64,000 nucleotides of DNA from Methanobacterium paludis (lineage in GTDB: Archaea > Methanobacteriota > Methanobacteria > Methanobacteriales > Methanobacteriaceae), in assembly GCF_000214725.1 (NCBI RefSeq), contig NC_015574.1, positions 1,810,001-1,874,000 of the forward strand. The letters are read 5' to 3'. The notes beneath the pieces are model-generated. The model was not told the DNA's origin. It did not search any database and saw only the letters and a list, made by a program, of their open reading frames with translations. The position numbers were made by a program, and so were the translations under genes. Every line of letters begins with the position of its first letter. Position 1 is the first letter of the stretch. This document shows, one piece after another, positions 46,671-55,980 of this stretch.

Positions 46671-46961
46671 ATGAAATGCCCGAAATGTGAAGCTGAAAAT
46701 CCTGAATATGCCCCTCACTGCCAGAAATGTGGCTGTTTGATTAAAGAGAGTTATCCTCGCGCTAACACCCTTTCAATAGTAGGAATAGTAATTGGATTTA
46801 TTATGCCCTTTGTCTTTTTATTGGCACTTTTACCTGAGATATACCTTTATACGCGTCCAGAACAGTCTGTTAAGAAGCGTGGAAAAAAATTCATTGAGGT
46901 TACGTTAGTTCTATTTGTAGTGATGATAATTGTTTGGGCGTTTATCAATAAGGTTATTTAA
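46671..46961 (+). CDS. Zinc-ribbon membrane protein of unknown function
   Basis: A 96-residue protein with an N-terminal zinc ribbon (C3, C6, then CQKCGC near 17-22) and two hydrophobic segments near 32-57 and 77-94. KCPKCEAENPEYAPHCQKCG is the common zinc-ribbon module of many methanogen membrane proteins. AGGAGGAA precedes the ATG. It is probably a membrane-anchored, metal-binding protein. Confidence 0.8.
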   Translation: MKCPKCEAENPEYAPHCQKCGCLIKESYPRANTLSIVGIVIGFIMPFVFLLALLPEIYLYTRPEQSVKKRGKKFIEVTLVLFVVMIIVWAFINKVI

Positions 46962-47177
46962 AAAAAGTTTTTATTAAAAGTGATTAAAAAAGCATTTATT
47001 ACCCATTATAACGCGAAGATTCATATCTTTAGAAATTATTTTTTTTTGAAATCATTCGTTTTGAAAATCTTCTTAGAATTCGTTTTTCTTATTGAAGTTT
47101 CTTCTTCTGGAGTCACTCGTTTTCTAAATTGTTCTCTTTTTTGATTCGTATATTGTAACTCATTCTTTTTTTAGAAC

Positions 47178-47369
47178 TCATTTCTCGTTTTCTTTTTCTT
47201 CGTGCTTCTTCAAATAATCTTTCCTAATCTCACAGGCCATTTCTCCATCCTCAATTACAACTGCGCCGTAATATCCACAGTCGTAACATCTCCACATGGA
47301 CCAGTTTTGTGGTATGACCCATTTTATATTGGTTGAGCCACAGTTGGGGCAGAACTTTTTGGTTTTCAT
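47178..47369 (-). CDS. Small zinc-ribbon protein
   Basis: A 63-residue protein: MKTKKFCPNCGSTNIKWVIP, then WRCYDCGYYGAVVIEDGEM and a charged tail. Four cysteines in CPNC and CYDC bind zinc. The ATG at 47369 is preferred over a longer frame to 47411. The function is unknown. It may read from a promoter shared with the divergent small membrane gene at 47406. Confidence 0.75.
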   Translation of the reverse strand: MKTKKFCPNCGSTNIKWVIPQNWSMWRCYDCGYYGAVVIEDGEMACEIRKDYLKKHEEKENEK

Positions 47370-47405
47370 AATATCTATATAGATCATAAGACAAAATATA
47401 GGTTT

Positions 47406-47549
47406 ATGCAAGATACAAACCGAGAATTAATGGGAATAATCGCAATAATTTTGGGTATTTTAATGTTGATATACCCTCAACTTGTGGGATATCTGGTTGG
47501 AATTTTCCTTATAATATACGGAGTAATGGAATTGCTCAAAAGGGTTTAA
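47406..47549 (+). CDS. Small DUF3096-like membrane protein
   Basis: A 47-residue protein with two hydrophobic stretches (IIAIILGILMLIYPQLVGYL and GIFLIIYGVMELL). These match the DUF3096-type pattern of a hairpin of two short membrane helices around a proline. The end overlaps the stop of the convergent PP-loop gene by four bases. The ribosome binding site is weak, so the call rests on the membrane pattern. Confidence 0.6.
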   Translation: MQDTNRELMGIIAIILGILMLIYPQLVGYLVGIFLIIYGVMELLKRV

Positions 47550-48622
47550 ATAGACCTCATTATAAGGCCAAGTGCCTCGCCAGGCTCCAGTACACCAGCC
47601 CTAGTTTCTCTTAGAACTCTCTGTATTGAAAACCTGCTCATATGAGCGTGCCTTTTATGCACCTCATTTATAAGAGGACAGCCATAACCACCAGCACTTT
47701 TGATACCGTAACGACCAGCAAGTCCTTTAGTTTCACCCTTTGTTGCAGAAAGCATTGCAGGCATGTTGATTCTCCAAACACCTTCTTTAAACAGGATTGA
47801 CTGCGCACCGGTGGATAAAAAATCTCCAAATATCAAAAATGAGATTTTCAATTGCTTTGTATGATCCATTAGGGCTTCCTCAATGGTTCCAGAACATCTG
47901 CCACAGGGATGGATTTTTCCTTCAAGTGCATTTTCTATAACAGATGACATATCCACATTTATGTATTCGTGTTCAACATCGAGCAGCTTAGACAGGTTTT
48001 CAACATTTTTCTGGAAATGTTTGGGAAGTACGATCTCTCCGGGGTTTACAGTAACTGCAATGGGGTTGAAACCCAAAATCTTCGCAATTATGAGGGATGA
48101 ACTGCTGTCAACACCGCCGGAAAGTGCAACTATTGCCCTGTGGGTTTGAGACTCCTTTTTGGGTTTTTCTGAATCGTTTAAAATACCCTTTAAAAGAGAA
48201 TTTGCAAAGTATACATTTTCTATTCTTTGATTCAGGAGATCCTGTAAATTTTCAAGTGGATATTTATCATCTTCATTGAATGAGGGTAAGATCTCTGCAA
48301 GTCTCTTGGATGCAAGTTCCATCCTGTATTTTCTGACTAAAATGTCTGAATTGGCCTCAACATGGATTGAATTCACACCAAGCTCCTCCCTAAGACGTCC
48401 CACAACCCATCCTCCTTTTCCTATCACTGCAGACTTTTCAGGCCGGTCGGGTGTTATTATAACCAGGTTTCTGTTTTCACTGTCAAATATCACCTTTTCA
48501 AGGGAAATACCAATTTCATCCCATAAGTTCAGATCAATATCATCAGCTGTGCACTCATCTTCAACAACTGGTTTTAAAAGTTTTTTTAATGATTGTACGA
48601 TGTCATCAACTTCTCTTTTCAT
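47546..48622 (-). CDS. KH-domain / PP-loop ATPase, possible tRNA-modifying enzyme
   Basis: Residues about 50-110 form a KH RNA-binding domain with VIGKGGWVVGRLREELG. Residues about 165-358 hold a PP-loop ATPase with ALSGGVDSSSSLIIAKILG, HPCGRCSGTIEEAL and RETRAGVLEPGEALGL at the C-terminus. PP-loop enzymes adenylylate tRNA bases in thiolation and related reactions. The cysteines in HPCGRC may carry sulfur. The combination of KH and PP-loop is an archaeal type of unknown exact role. It is 358 residues long. Confidence 0.85.
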   Translation of the reverse strand: MKREVDDIVQSLKKLLKPVVEDECTADDIDLNLWDEIGISLEKVIFDSENRNLVIITPDRPEKSAVIGKGGWVVGRLREELGVNSIHVEANSDILVRKYRMELASKRLAEILPSFNEDDKYPLENLQDLLNQRIENVYFANSLLKGILNDSEKPKKESQTHRAIVALSGGVDSSSSLIIAKILGFNPIAVTVNPGEIVLPKHFQKNVENLSKLLDVEHEYINVDMSSVIENALEGKIHPCGRCSGTIEEALMDHTKQLKISFLIFGDFLSTGAQSILFKEGVWRINMPAMLSATKGETKGLAGRYGIKSAGGYGCPLINEVHKRHAHMSRFSIQRVLRETRAGVLEPGEALGLIMRSI

Positions 48623-48816
48623 AAGTAATCTCCAATAAGTGTATATTAATTAATATACAACCAAATAATCAGTTATTCTGGATAAATAGTTATTTTCAAC
48701 CAATTGTTTTAAAATTTAATCTGTTTAAATATCATTTATCAAAAAAGCACTATAAATCTTTTCAGATCATAACGTTAGATCCAAATTACCGTTTATTTTA
48801 AAAGTCTTATGTACTT

Positions 48817-49275
48817 TTATCTACTGTAAAGTCCCATAAGCTGACCCTTATCCAGAACATGGCCTTCCATGGCATTTAAAAGTTCCTGCTTTGAAATTCT
48901 GGGCGGTAGATCCAGCTTTGAGTCCAGGGCATATACCCTAAAGTAGTATCTGTGGGTTCCGCCTGGAGGGCACGGACCACTATAACCAACCATGCCAGAG
49001 TCATTTAATCCCTGTTTAGAACCATCTTCCAATAACTCATCCATCTCAACTCCTTCAGGAAGAGTCTTACTTTCAGGTGGAATGTTAAAAATGACCCAAT
49101 GTGTCCATACACCTGATGGTGCATCAGGATCCTCACATATAATTGCAAGACTCTTTGCAGATTCTTGGACCCCACTCATTTCAAGTGGAGGAGATACATT
49201 CAGACCATCACATGTGTACCTTTTTGGTATGGGATTTCCTTCCCCAAAGACTGTGCTTTTTACTTTTATTACCAT
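48817..49275 (-). CDS. YbhB/YbcL-type PEBP family protein
   Basis: A 152-residue phosphatidylethanolamine-binding protein homolog. Signatures are IPKRYTCDGLNVSPPLEMSG, ICEDPDAPSGVWTHWVIFNIPP and YSGPCPPGGTHRYYFRVYALD. These make a small beta-fold with an anion-binding pocket. It has no signal peptide, so it is cytoplasmic, and the natural ligand is unknown. It stands alone. Confidence 0.93.
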   Translation of the reverse strand: MVIKVKSTVFGEGNPIPKRYTCDGLNVSPPLEMSGVQESAKSLAIICEDPDAPSGVWTHWVIFNIPPESKTLPEGVEMDELLEDGSKQGLNDSGMVGYSGPCPPGGTHRYYFRVYALDSKLDLPPRISKQELLNAMEGHVLDKGQLMGLYSR

Positions 49276-49797
49276 ATAAAACCCCCATATTCATTTATTT
49301 TCCGTTTTTATTTATAATAGTTAGATTCTGAATAAATAAATCGCGTATATGGATTTGTGATAATAATATTGATTCAATTTACATGAGTTTAATTTTCATT
49401 TTTCTGCTATTAAGATTTATCAACTGTTGATTCAATTTTTTTTTTCAGATGGTTATTCACCAAGTTACATCAATTTTCCTAATGGATCCGTTACCATTGA
49501 CAAAAGTTATTACTTAATAATAAAAGTTGTTTAATGATTATTATAATAAGTTAGATGAACTTTAGTAATACATGAAAAAGTTAATCCCAATTTCTTTAAT
49601 TTTAAAATCATGGCTGAATTTTTCGGTGCATGATCTGCACTTTAGATTATGATATCAACAAGATCAAAAACTCAACTAGTACATATATTTAATTATAGAT
49701 TTTATGGAAGACACAATGGGTGTAAGGGTTATCAACAACCATGAAATCGACAAATTTAAATACTATGGCGTCTCAATAATTGAATGAGGTGATATAT
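49276..49797. other. AT-rich intergenic region upstream of the second histone
   Basis: About 520 bases without a gene. The right end holds the histone promoter. CTCAACTAGTACATATATTTAATTATAG near 49670-49697 is a second possible TATA region. The rest shows no gene or RNA. Confidence 0.5.
49748..49763 (+). promoter_or_regulatory. BRE and TATA-like box for the second histone
   Basis: CGACAAATTTAAATAC resembles the rpl7ae promoter block CGACAACTTTTATATA and lies 35-50 bases before the histone start. Confidence 0.55.
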
Positions 49798-50007
49798 ATG
49801 ACTGAATTACCAATTGCTCCAGTCGGAAGAATCATAAAAAATGCCGGTGCACAGAGAGTAAGTGACGACGCTAGAGATGAATTAGCAAAAGTATTAGAAG
49901 AAGCAGGCGAAAAAATAGCCGCAGACGCTGTTAAACTTGCTAAACACGCTGGAAGGAAAACCGTCAAAGCATCAGACATAGAGTTAGCTGTTAAAGCAGC
50001 ACAATAA
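49798..50007 (+). CDS. Archaeal histone (HMf family), second copy
   Basis: A 69-residue histone-fold protein (MTELPIAPVGRIIKNAGAQR then SDDARDELAKVLEEAGEKI and VKLAKHAGRKTVKASDIELAV). It differs from the first histone mainly in the N-terminus and in the second helix (ADAVK for SQAVK). The ATG at 49798 follows GAGGTGATATAT. The two may form heterodimers with different DNA affinity. Confidence 0.97.
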   Translation: MTELPIAPVGRIIKNAGAQRVSDDARDELAKVLEEAGEKIAADAVKLAKHAGRKTVKASDIELAVKAAQ

Positions 50008-50060
50008 ACTCTACTTTTTTTTATTTGGAATTTTAATTTTTTTAAGGGATTTTTTTTATT
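50008..50060 (+). terminator. T-rich terminator after the second histone
   Basis: ACTTTTTTTTATTTGG follows the stop by about seven bases, with further T runs to about 50060. Confidence 0.5.
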
Positions 50061-50215
50061 GGATAATAAGATCTGATATGAAAATATGTGCAGCACAATT
50101 TTATGGAATAATATAAATTTATATGAAAATATGTGTCGATACAATTTTTTTTATACTAACATAATCTTATAAGAAGATAATCACAATTACAAACTTATTT
50201 TATGGGTGATGTATT

Positions 50216-51991
50216 TTGACAAGGATATCCATATTAGACCATGATCGATGCCAGCCTAAAAAATGCAACTACGTATGCATAGAATATTGTCCAGGCGTCA
50301 GAATGGAAGAAGATACAATTACAATCGACGAAAAAACGAAAAAACCTATAATGTCCGAAGAACTGTGTTCCGGGTGCGGTATATGTACCAACCGCTGTCC
50401 ATTCAATGCAGTTAGTATTATAAACTTACCTGAAGCTCTTGATGAACCTATCCACCGCTACGGTCAGAACATGTTCGAGTTATTCAGACTTCCCAACGTA
50501 AAGGAAGGCTCGGTAGTGGGTATACTCGGACCAAACGGTATAGGAAAATCCACAATAATAAGAATACTCTCTGGAGAACTTAAACCCAACCTTGGAAACT
50601 ATGAGGAAGATGTTCCATGGGAAGATATCATAAATTTCTTCAAGGGTTCCCAGCTCCAGTCCTACTTCAAAAAACTTTCAAAAGGAGATATTAAAGTTGT
50701 TCATAAACCCCAGATGGTTGATTTACTACCCAAATTTGTTAAAGGAAATGTTAAAGACCTTCTTGAAGGTGTAAATGAACGGGGAGCTATGGATGAAGTC
50801 CTTGATTCTCTGGAGTTAAGACCCATCCTTGAGAGGAATATCTCCAATTTAAGCGGTGGTGAACTTCAAAGGGTTGCAATAGCTGCAGCTGTCCTGAGGG
50901 AAGCTGATTTTTATTACTTCGACGAACCAACAAGTTGGCTTGATGTAAAACAACGACTCAACGCAGTGAAGGTCGTTAGAAATCTTGCAGAGGAGAATAA
51001 ATCTGTTATGGTTATAGAACACGACCTGGCAACTCTGGATGCAATATCTGACTACGTCCACGTATTATACGGCCAACCTGGAGGCTACGGTGTAGTTTCC
51101 AAGATGAGGGGCGTAAGAGTTGGTATTAACGCATACATTCATGGTTTCCTCCGTGAAGAAAATATACGCTTCCGTAAACAGCCCATAGTCTTTGATGTAA
51201 AACCTCCAGCCCAGGAAATAGAAGCAGAAGTCCTTGCAGATTATTCTACACTTAAAAAATCCTACGATGGATTTTCATTGGAAGCTGAGGAAGGTAAAGT
51301 GCAGCACGATGAGATAGTAACGGCCTTCGGACCAAATGGTATTGGTAAAACTACTTTTGCCAAAATGCTTGCCAACGCCACCAAACCTGACAGTGGAAAG
51401 ATCAAAAAACAGGTTCAGATAGCTTACAAACCCCAATATTTAGCATCTAACTTCGATGGAACAGTACAGGAGCTTTTAATGACAACAGCCCCTAACTATG
51501 GTACTAACATATTCAAAACAGAGATTGTAAAACCTTTCTCTCTTGACGACCTCATGGACAAGGATGTTAACGATCTAAGTGGTGGGGAGCTTCAGAGGCT
51601 TTCTGTTGCAATAACACTTGCACGGGATGCTGAGATCTACCTTTTCGACGAACCTACAGCATTTCTGGATGTGGAACAAAGACTCATAACTGCAAGAGCC
51701 ATAAGGAAGATTGTTGAAAGCCGAAACGCTGCCTCAATCATTATAGACCATGATATAGTCTTTATAGACTACATCTCAGACCGCGCTATGGTTTTCTATG
51801 GAGAACCCGGGGTTGAAGGGCATGCAACCAGTCCAATGGACCTCCGTTCCGCAATGAACAAGTTCCTCTCTGATGTTGGAGTAACTTTCCGTCGAGACAA
51901 AGAAACCAAACGTCCTCGTGTAAACAAGTTTGGAAGTTATCTGGACAGGGAACAGAAGGAAAAAGGAGAATATTATTATTTAGAAGATTGA
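50216..51991 (+). CDS. ABCE1/Rli1 ribosome-recycling ATPase
   Basis: Splits ribosomes after termination. The N-terminal 4Fe-4S domain shows CQPKKCNYVCIEYCP and CSGCGICTNRCPF. Two ABC cassettes follow, each with Walker A GPNGIGKST or GPNGIGKTT and signature LSGGELQR. The 591-residue length fits archaeal ABCE1. The TTG start is preceded by GGGTGAT. It is monocistronic, followed by T-rich sequence. Confidence 0.97.
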   Translation: MTRISILDHDRCQPKKCNYVCIEYCPGVRMEEDTITIDEKTKKPIMSEELCSGCGICTNRCPFNAVSIINLPEALDEPIHRYGQNMFELFRLPNVKEGSVVGILGPNGIGKSTIIRILSGELKPNLGNYEEDVPWEDIINFFKGSQLQSYFKKLSKGDIKVVHKPQMVDLLPKFVKGNVKDLLEGVNERGAMDEVLDSLELRPILERNISNLSGGELQRVAIAAAVLREADFYYFDEPTSWLDVKQRLNAVKVVRNLAEENKSVMVIEHDLATLDAISDYVHVLYGQPGGYGVVSKMRGVRVGINAYIHGFLREENIRFRKQPIVFDVKPPAQEIEAEVLADYSTLKKSYDGFSLEAEEGKVQHDEIVTAFGPNGIGKTTFAKMLANATKPDSGKIKKQVQIAYKPQYLASNFDGTVQELLMTTAPNYGTNIFKTEIVKPFSLDDLMDKDVNDLSGGELQRLSVAITLARDAEIYLFDEPTAFLDVEQRLITARAIRKIVESRNAASIIIDHDIVFIDYISDRAMVFYGEPGVEGHATSPMDLRSAMNKFLSDVGVTFRRDKETKRPRVNKFGSYLDREQKEKGEYYYLED

Positions 51992-52425
51992 ATTATTTAA
52001 AGCTAAAGTCTTTAAAAGTTAAATCAAATTTGGAGAGCTAAATCTTTTAAATAAATTTCATTAAATTTTTTTTATTTTCTTTTTTTGTTTAGTACAGATT
52101 ATTTTTTTTACAGTTTCAGTTACTTATTTTTTCTTAAATAAAATTAACTGAGCATTTACAGGCTTTAACTCATCTGAAAGGTAATTAACTATTAAATCAT
52201 TATTTAAAGCTTTTTTTTCTTAAAATAATTTAAAATAGAAGATCAACAAAAAAAACAAACCAGTAAAACTATAAAGTATTTTTTCAAATCTTCCTCGAAT
52301 AATTTCGTAAGACACTAACTTTTTAATCTAAAAATCGTAGCAATCCGAAAAATGAAAAGTAAAAATAAAAAGAACTTAAAAAAAAGCTGTTAAATTTAAA
52401 AAAGAATTATTAAAAAAATTCTTTA
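51992..52425. other. AT-rich intergenic region between convergent genes
   Basis: About 430 bases between ABCE1 and the minus-strand aminotransferase. T-rich stretches (CATTAAATTTTTTTTATTTTC near 52058-52080) mark the ABCE1 end. No gene or RNA is seen. Confidence 0.5.
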
Positions 52426-53580
52426 TTAAGGTTTAAGAGCCTCAACAGCTTCAAGGAAACATTTTGCAAAGTATTCCACGTCTTTTGTGGGTACGGAATA
52501 ACTCACTCTTAGGTAACGATGCCCAAAGAGTTTGCTTGTGTAAGATCCTTCCCTTGTGAAGATCTTCTTATCAAGGAGGTATTCTGCAACATCTAATGGT
52601 TTTATACCGGTATCATAGAGGTCTATTGCCATCATGTTTCCGTCTGATGGGTAAACTGGTATAAATGCACCCTCAACCTGGTCAACTGCTTGTTTGATGA
52701 TCTTCTGATTTCCTCTTGTGGTGTTTCTGATCCTGTCTATCCACTGATTTTTGGTTTTGATGGCTGCTATTGCACCCCTTTGAGCCACAATGTTAGTTCC
52801 AAGGTCGTTTATCACTATACTTCTTAAGGAGTTTATTACATCTGGTACTCCAACAACACCACCGATCCTCATACCTGCCATTCCATAGATCTTTGAGAAA
52901 CTGTAGATGGTCAAGGCATGTTCAGGTGCGTAGTCTGCAACGAGATGATGATCCCTTGCAAAATCACGATATGTGATATCATGTAACATGTAGATATCAT
53001 TATCTTCGGCCAGATCTGCAAAGTCTTTTATCTCTTCCTTGGTGTAACATGATCCAAGTGGATTTAATGGGTCAATGAGGACTACCAGTTTGGTGTTCTT
53101 GTCCATGTTTTCCCTTACAAGGTCTGGTGTGAGTTTGTAACCGCACTTTTTATTGTAAATTGGCACGGATTTCACATGGTCACCGAACCTGCTTGCAAAG
53201 TTATCTATGATAAGATAACCAGGATCACTGGTTATTGTGTTATCTTCCGGTCCTAAAATATCATTGGTACAAAGGTAAAGTGATTCTGTACCTCCTGCCG
53301 TTATTAGGATTTCAAATCCATCTGTAAGTCCCAAGTCTTTAAGCACTAGCTCTTTAAGTTCTGGAAATCCTTCTGATGGAGGATATTTACAGTAGTCTCT
53401 TTTTTTAATGCTCTCAAGCATCGCTTCCATGATCCCATTTTCATCATGGAGATGGTTGGTATTCTGCCCCATCCAGATCATTTCATCGTCTGTGTAAACA
53501 TAGTTAAAAAATTCGTTGGCCGTTTTAAAGCCTTTTGGTATCATCTTTGCAGCTTTTGCATATTTCTTCGGTGAAATCAT
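52426..53580 (-). CDS. PLP-dependent aminotransferase (class I/II)
   Basis: A fold-type I aminotransferase of about 384 residues. It has ITAGGTESLYLCTNDI, DPLNPLGSCYTKEEI, YMLHDITYRDFA (aspartate for the PLP nitrogen), and the PLP lysine motif YSFSKIYGMAGMRIGGV. The substrate is not clear from sequence; it resembles the archaeal aspartate/aromatic group. The ATG at 53580 is chosen with GTGAGAGG upstream. A GTG at 53589 is in frame. Confidence 0.9.
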   Translation of the reverse strand: MISPKKYAKAAKMIPKGFKTANEFFNYVYTDDEMIWMGQNTNHLHDENGIMEAMLESIKKRDYCKYPPSEGFPELKELVLKDLGLTDGFEILITAGGTESLYLCTNDILGPEDNTITSDPGYLIIDNFASRFGDHVKSVPIYNKKCGYKLTPDLVRENMDKNTKLVVLIDPLNPLGSCYTKEEIKDFADLAEDNDIYMLHDITYRDFARDHHLVADYAPEHALTIYSFSKIYGMAGMRIGGVVGVPDVINSLRSIVINDLGTNIVAQRGAIAAIKTKNQWIDRIRNTTRGNQKIIKQAVDQVEGAFIPVYPSDGNMMAIDLYDTGIKPLDVAEYLLDKKIFTREGSYTSKLFGHRYLRVSYSVPTKDVEYFAKCFLEAVEALKP

Positions 53581-53589
53581 ACCTCTCAC

Positions 53590-54059
53590 AACACGTTATT
53601 ATGGAAATTATCTCAAAAATAGATAATTTTTAGAATTAGTAACTGGTATAAATTCTACAGCATTTATTTGCTATCATATACTATGTTAATAATTCTAGTT
53701 TAATCCATTAATTTTTTTATATTTAATTTTCATTCATTAATTCTACTTATTAATCTTTTTCTTCGTTTATAATCAATTTTCATATTTATTTTAACAGGAC
53801 TTATAATTATCTATTTATCCTGATTTCATTCTAAAGTTATTATTTGTCCTTTTTTAGCAAATCTTATGAAATAAATTTTATGAGAACCATCATCAGTTCA
53901 CTCCAAAAAATTTACATCAGGAGTTCACTCCAAAAAATGTACTTTCAAATTTTTCAGAAATTTTAAAACTATCAATAAGTTACACTTAAACTATCAATAG
54001 GTACACAACTTCTCAAAAGTTAATCTCCAACTTTTCAAAGCATAAACTACTCAACAAGA
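53590..54059. other. Intergenic region with clustered direct repeats
   Basis: About 470 bases between two minus-strand genes. It holds two pairs of direct repeats: CATCAG plus GTTCACTCCAAAAAAT at 53891 and 53915, and ACTATCAATA followed by GTTACAC or GGTACAC at 53968 and 53990. The aminotransferase promoter must lie here. No gene is seen. Confidence 0.55.
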
Positions 54060-54758
54060 CTATTCAAGGCCATTGTCAACTATTCGGAAACGCGCCCTAA
54101 GACCTTCAGGTCGGCTTCTGTGCCTTTTTAAAATTGCAAATCTTTCTCCACTACCATTGACCCTTGCAATTTCTACCATTATTTTGCTCCAATATTTTAG
54201 GATGGTACCACCTACAGGTTCAATCATACCATCTCCTTCGAAAACAGAGTAAATATGGTTTGTAACTACAACAGCAATATGATGTTTTCTCGCGATTCTG
54301 GAGAGACTTGCCATCTGTTTTCCAAGCTCACGGTTCATCTGGGTAGAATCACCATCTTTGAGCCTGTAAAGTGCAACAGCAGAATCGAGAACTATCAGTT
54401 CAACACGATCGGTTTTAGAATCTATGAATGTTTCTAATTTTCTTAAAACATCATCCTGTTCCTTGAATGTTGTGGGTTCAAATATCATTATTTTGGTTGC
54501 AAACTTATCAAAATCGTCACCAGATATCTGTTTTACCCGTTCTATTGATAATCCGCCTTCAGTATCTACAAAAATGGCTTTATCACCATTTCTTGCACAT
54601 TGAACAAGTAGCTGGAGAACTATGTTGGTTTTACCAGAGCCTGGGGGGCCGTAAAACTGCGTAACACAACCTTTCTCAACACCTCCGCCTATTATACTGT
54701 CTATAGGTGAATTAGTAATTATTCTACCGTTCTCTTCCAAGTTACCTAAAAATTTCAT
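54060..54758 (-). CDS. radB: DNA repair and recombination protein RadB
   Basis: Archaeal RecA/RadA paralog without strand-exchange activity that aids recombination. The Walker A GPPGSGKTN is near residues 37-45 and the Walker B is LIVLDSAVALYR. The L1/L2 region carries VVVTNHIYSVFEGDGMIEPVGGTIL, and the end KRHRSRPEGLRARFRI is typical. The ATG at 54758 follows GAGGCGTG; a GTG six bases earlier is in frame. The length of 232 is normal. Confidence 0.95.
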   Translation of the reverse strand: MKFLGNLEENGRIITNSPIDSIIGGGVEKGCVTQFYGPPGSGKTNIVLQLLVQCARNGDKAIFVDTEGGLSIERVKQISGDDFDKFATKIMIFEPTTFKEQDDVLRKLETFIDSKTDRVELIVLDSAVALYRLKDGDSTQMNRELGKQMASLSRIARKHHIAVVVTNHIYSVFEGDGMIEPVGGTILKYWSKIMVEIARVNGSGERFAILKRHRSRPEGLRARFRIVDNGLE

Positions 54759-55333
54759 GAACACGCCTCTTTTGTAGAATTAGAGTTAAACTTAGTTAAT
54801 ATTTTAGTTGATATATCTTTTAGTTTCTAAACTTTGTACTAAAAATAATTTTGTACCAATTTCATTATTCGTACTTACTAATTCATCATAAATAAATATT
54901 ATTATTAAAAAATAAAATATTACTAAAATTCTTAAAGAGAAAAACTTTAGGTCTTGGCTAAATTTTGGACGAATCTATTATAAAACTACAAACTGATCAA
55001 ATTTCATCCATATAAAAAAAAGCATTTATCAATTTATGTGAAATGTTTCTGAGAACACAAACTGCACCCATTTGACTGCCCTTAAAATATTGTTGTGGAC
55101 CCCACATTAAATGAAAGATATATGGAAACTTACTAGGATCAGAAAGGAAAATTTCAATTATTTTTTGATGAACCTCAAATAGGTACAACTAATAGTATCT
55201 TAATTTTTTTAGTATATACTGAAAACCGAAAAATACAAGATCGAAAAACTTAAAGTAAGCAAGCACATACATACATACATTAAAAGAAATTGGAAATACG
55301 ATAAAAAACAGAAATTAGTAATAAGGTAAGACC
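54759..55333. other. Divergent intergenic region between radB and tetR
   Basis: About 570 bases. A 63-codon frame on the minus strand (54997-55188) has no recognisable product and is not accepted as a gene. The stretch CACATACATACATACAT near 55265-55280 is a four-unit microsatellite. The right end holds the promoter and a palindrome for the TetR gene. Confidence 0.5.
55206..55225 (+). promoter_or_regulatory. Palindromic TATA/operator candidate for tetR
   Basis: The 20-base element TTTT T AGTATATACT G AAAA is a palindrome with one mismatched pair. Its AGTATATACT core could serve as a TATA box, so a TetR dimer bound here would block transcription. Confidence 0.45.
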
Positions 55334-55930
55334 ATGGAAGATGTCAACAACAGAATTTTAGATGCAGCAATGAGAGTCTTTTCAAAAGAAGGATATGAAG
55401 GGGCTACAACCAAAAAAATTGCTGAAACAGCAAATGTCAATGAAGTAACCCTTTTCCGGAAATTCCGTTCAAAAGAAAACATTTTAAAAACTGTGATAAG
55501 TAAAAATCAGCAAGAAGCTATCCAGACACTCGATTCAATTCTTTTAATGGAAAAAAGTATGGACATCCAAAAATGTCTTTTAGATCTCGGCAACAGTATT
55601 ATGGAATTTATGAGCCAAAGAATGGATTTCATAATAATGTTAATTGCAGAAGGACGTAAAAGAGATGAAATTGGACTTACCCTCCATTCTTTTCTAAAAA
55701 AAATCCTTGAACACCTCAGCGAATATTTCACAGAACAGATCACAAAAGGAAAGATCAGAAACATTGATCCAAATGTGGCAGCTTTCAGCTACTCAAGTTA
55801 TATATTTTATAGCAACTTATCAGCAAAGGTATGCGGCAAAGAGCGTTTAACTGACCCAGAACTTGAGTTTAAAAATTTCGTTGATATGTTCACAAATGGA
55901 ATCCTTAGTTCAAGCGAGAAGGAAATTTAA
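55334..55930 (+). CDS. TetR family transcriptional regulator
   Basis: A 198-residue regulator with an N-terminal helix-turn-helix (ILDAAMRVFSKEGYEGATTK, IAETANVNEVTLFRKFRSKE) and a ligand-binding C-terminal helix bundle. Such proteins usually repress neighbouring genes and themselves. It stands directly upstream of two radical SAM genes on the same strand, with about 50 bases between, so it probably controls them. The start codon follows AAGGTAAGACC. Confidence 0.93.
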   Translation: MEDVNNRILDAAMRVFSKEGYEGATTKKIAETANVNEVTLFRKFRSKENILKTVISKNQQEAIQTLDSILLMEKSMDIQKCLLDLGNSIMEFMSQRMDFIIMLIAEGRKRDEIGLTLHSFLKKILEHLSEYFTEQITKGKIRNIDPNVAAFSYSSYIFYSNLSAKVCGKERLTDPELEFKNFVDMFTNGILSSSEKEI

Positions 55931-55980
55931 AAACTTAAAAACAATAAATTCCTAAAAAAAACTCATGTAGGGGAATGATA

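Noticed and set aside
54997..55188. A 63-codon minus-strand frame between radB and tetR
   Set aside because: No recognisable motif, no ribosome binding site, and low-complexity AT sequence around it.
55265..55281. ACAT microsatellite as a regulatory element
   Set aside because: Only four short units and no relation to any promoter element.
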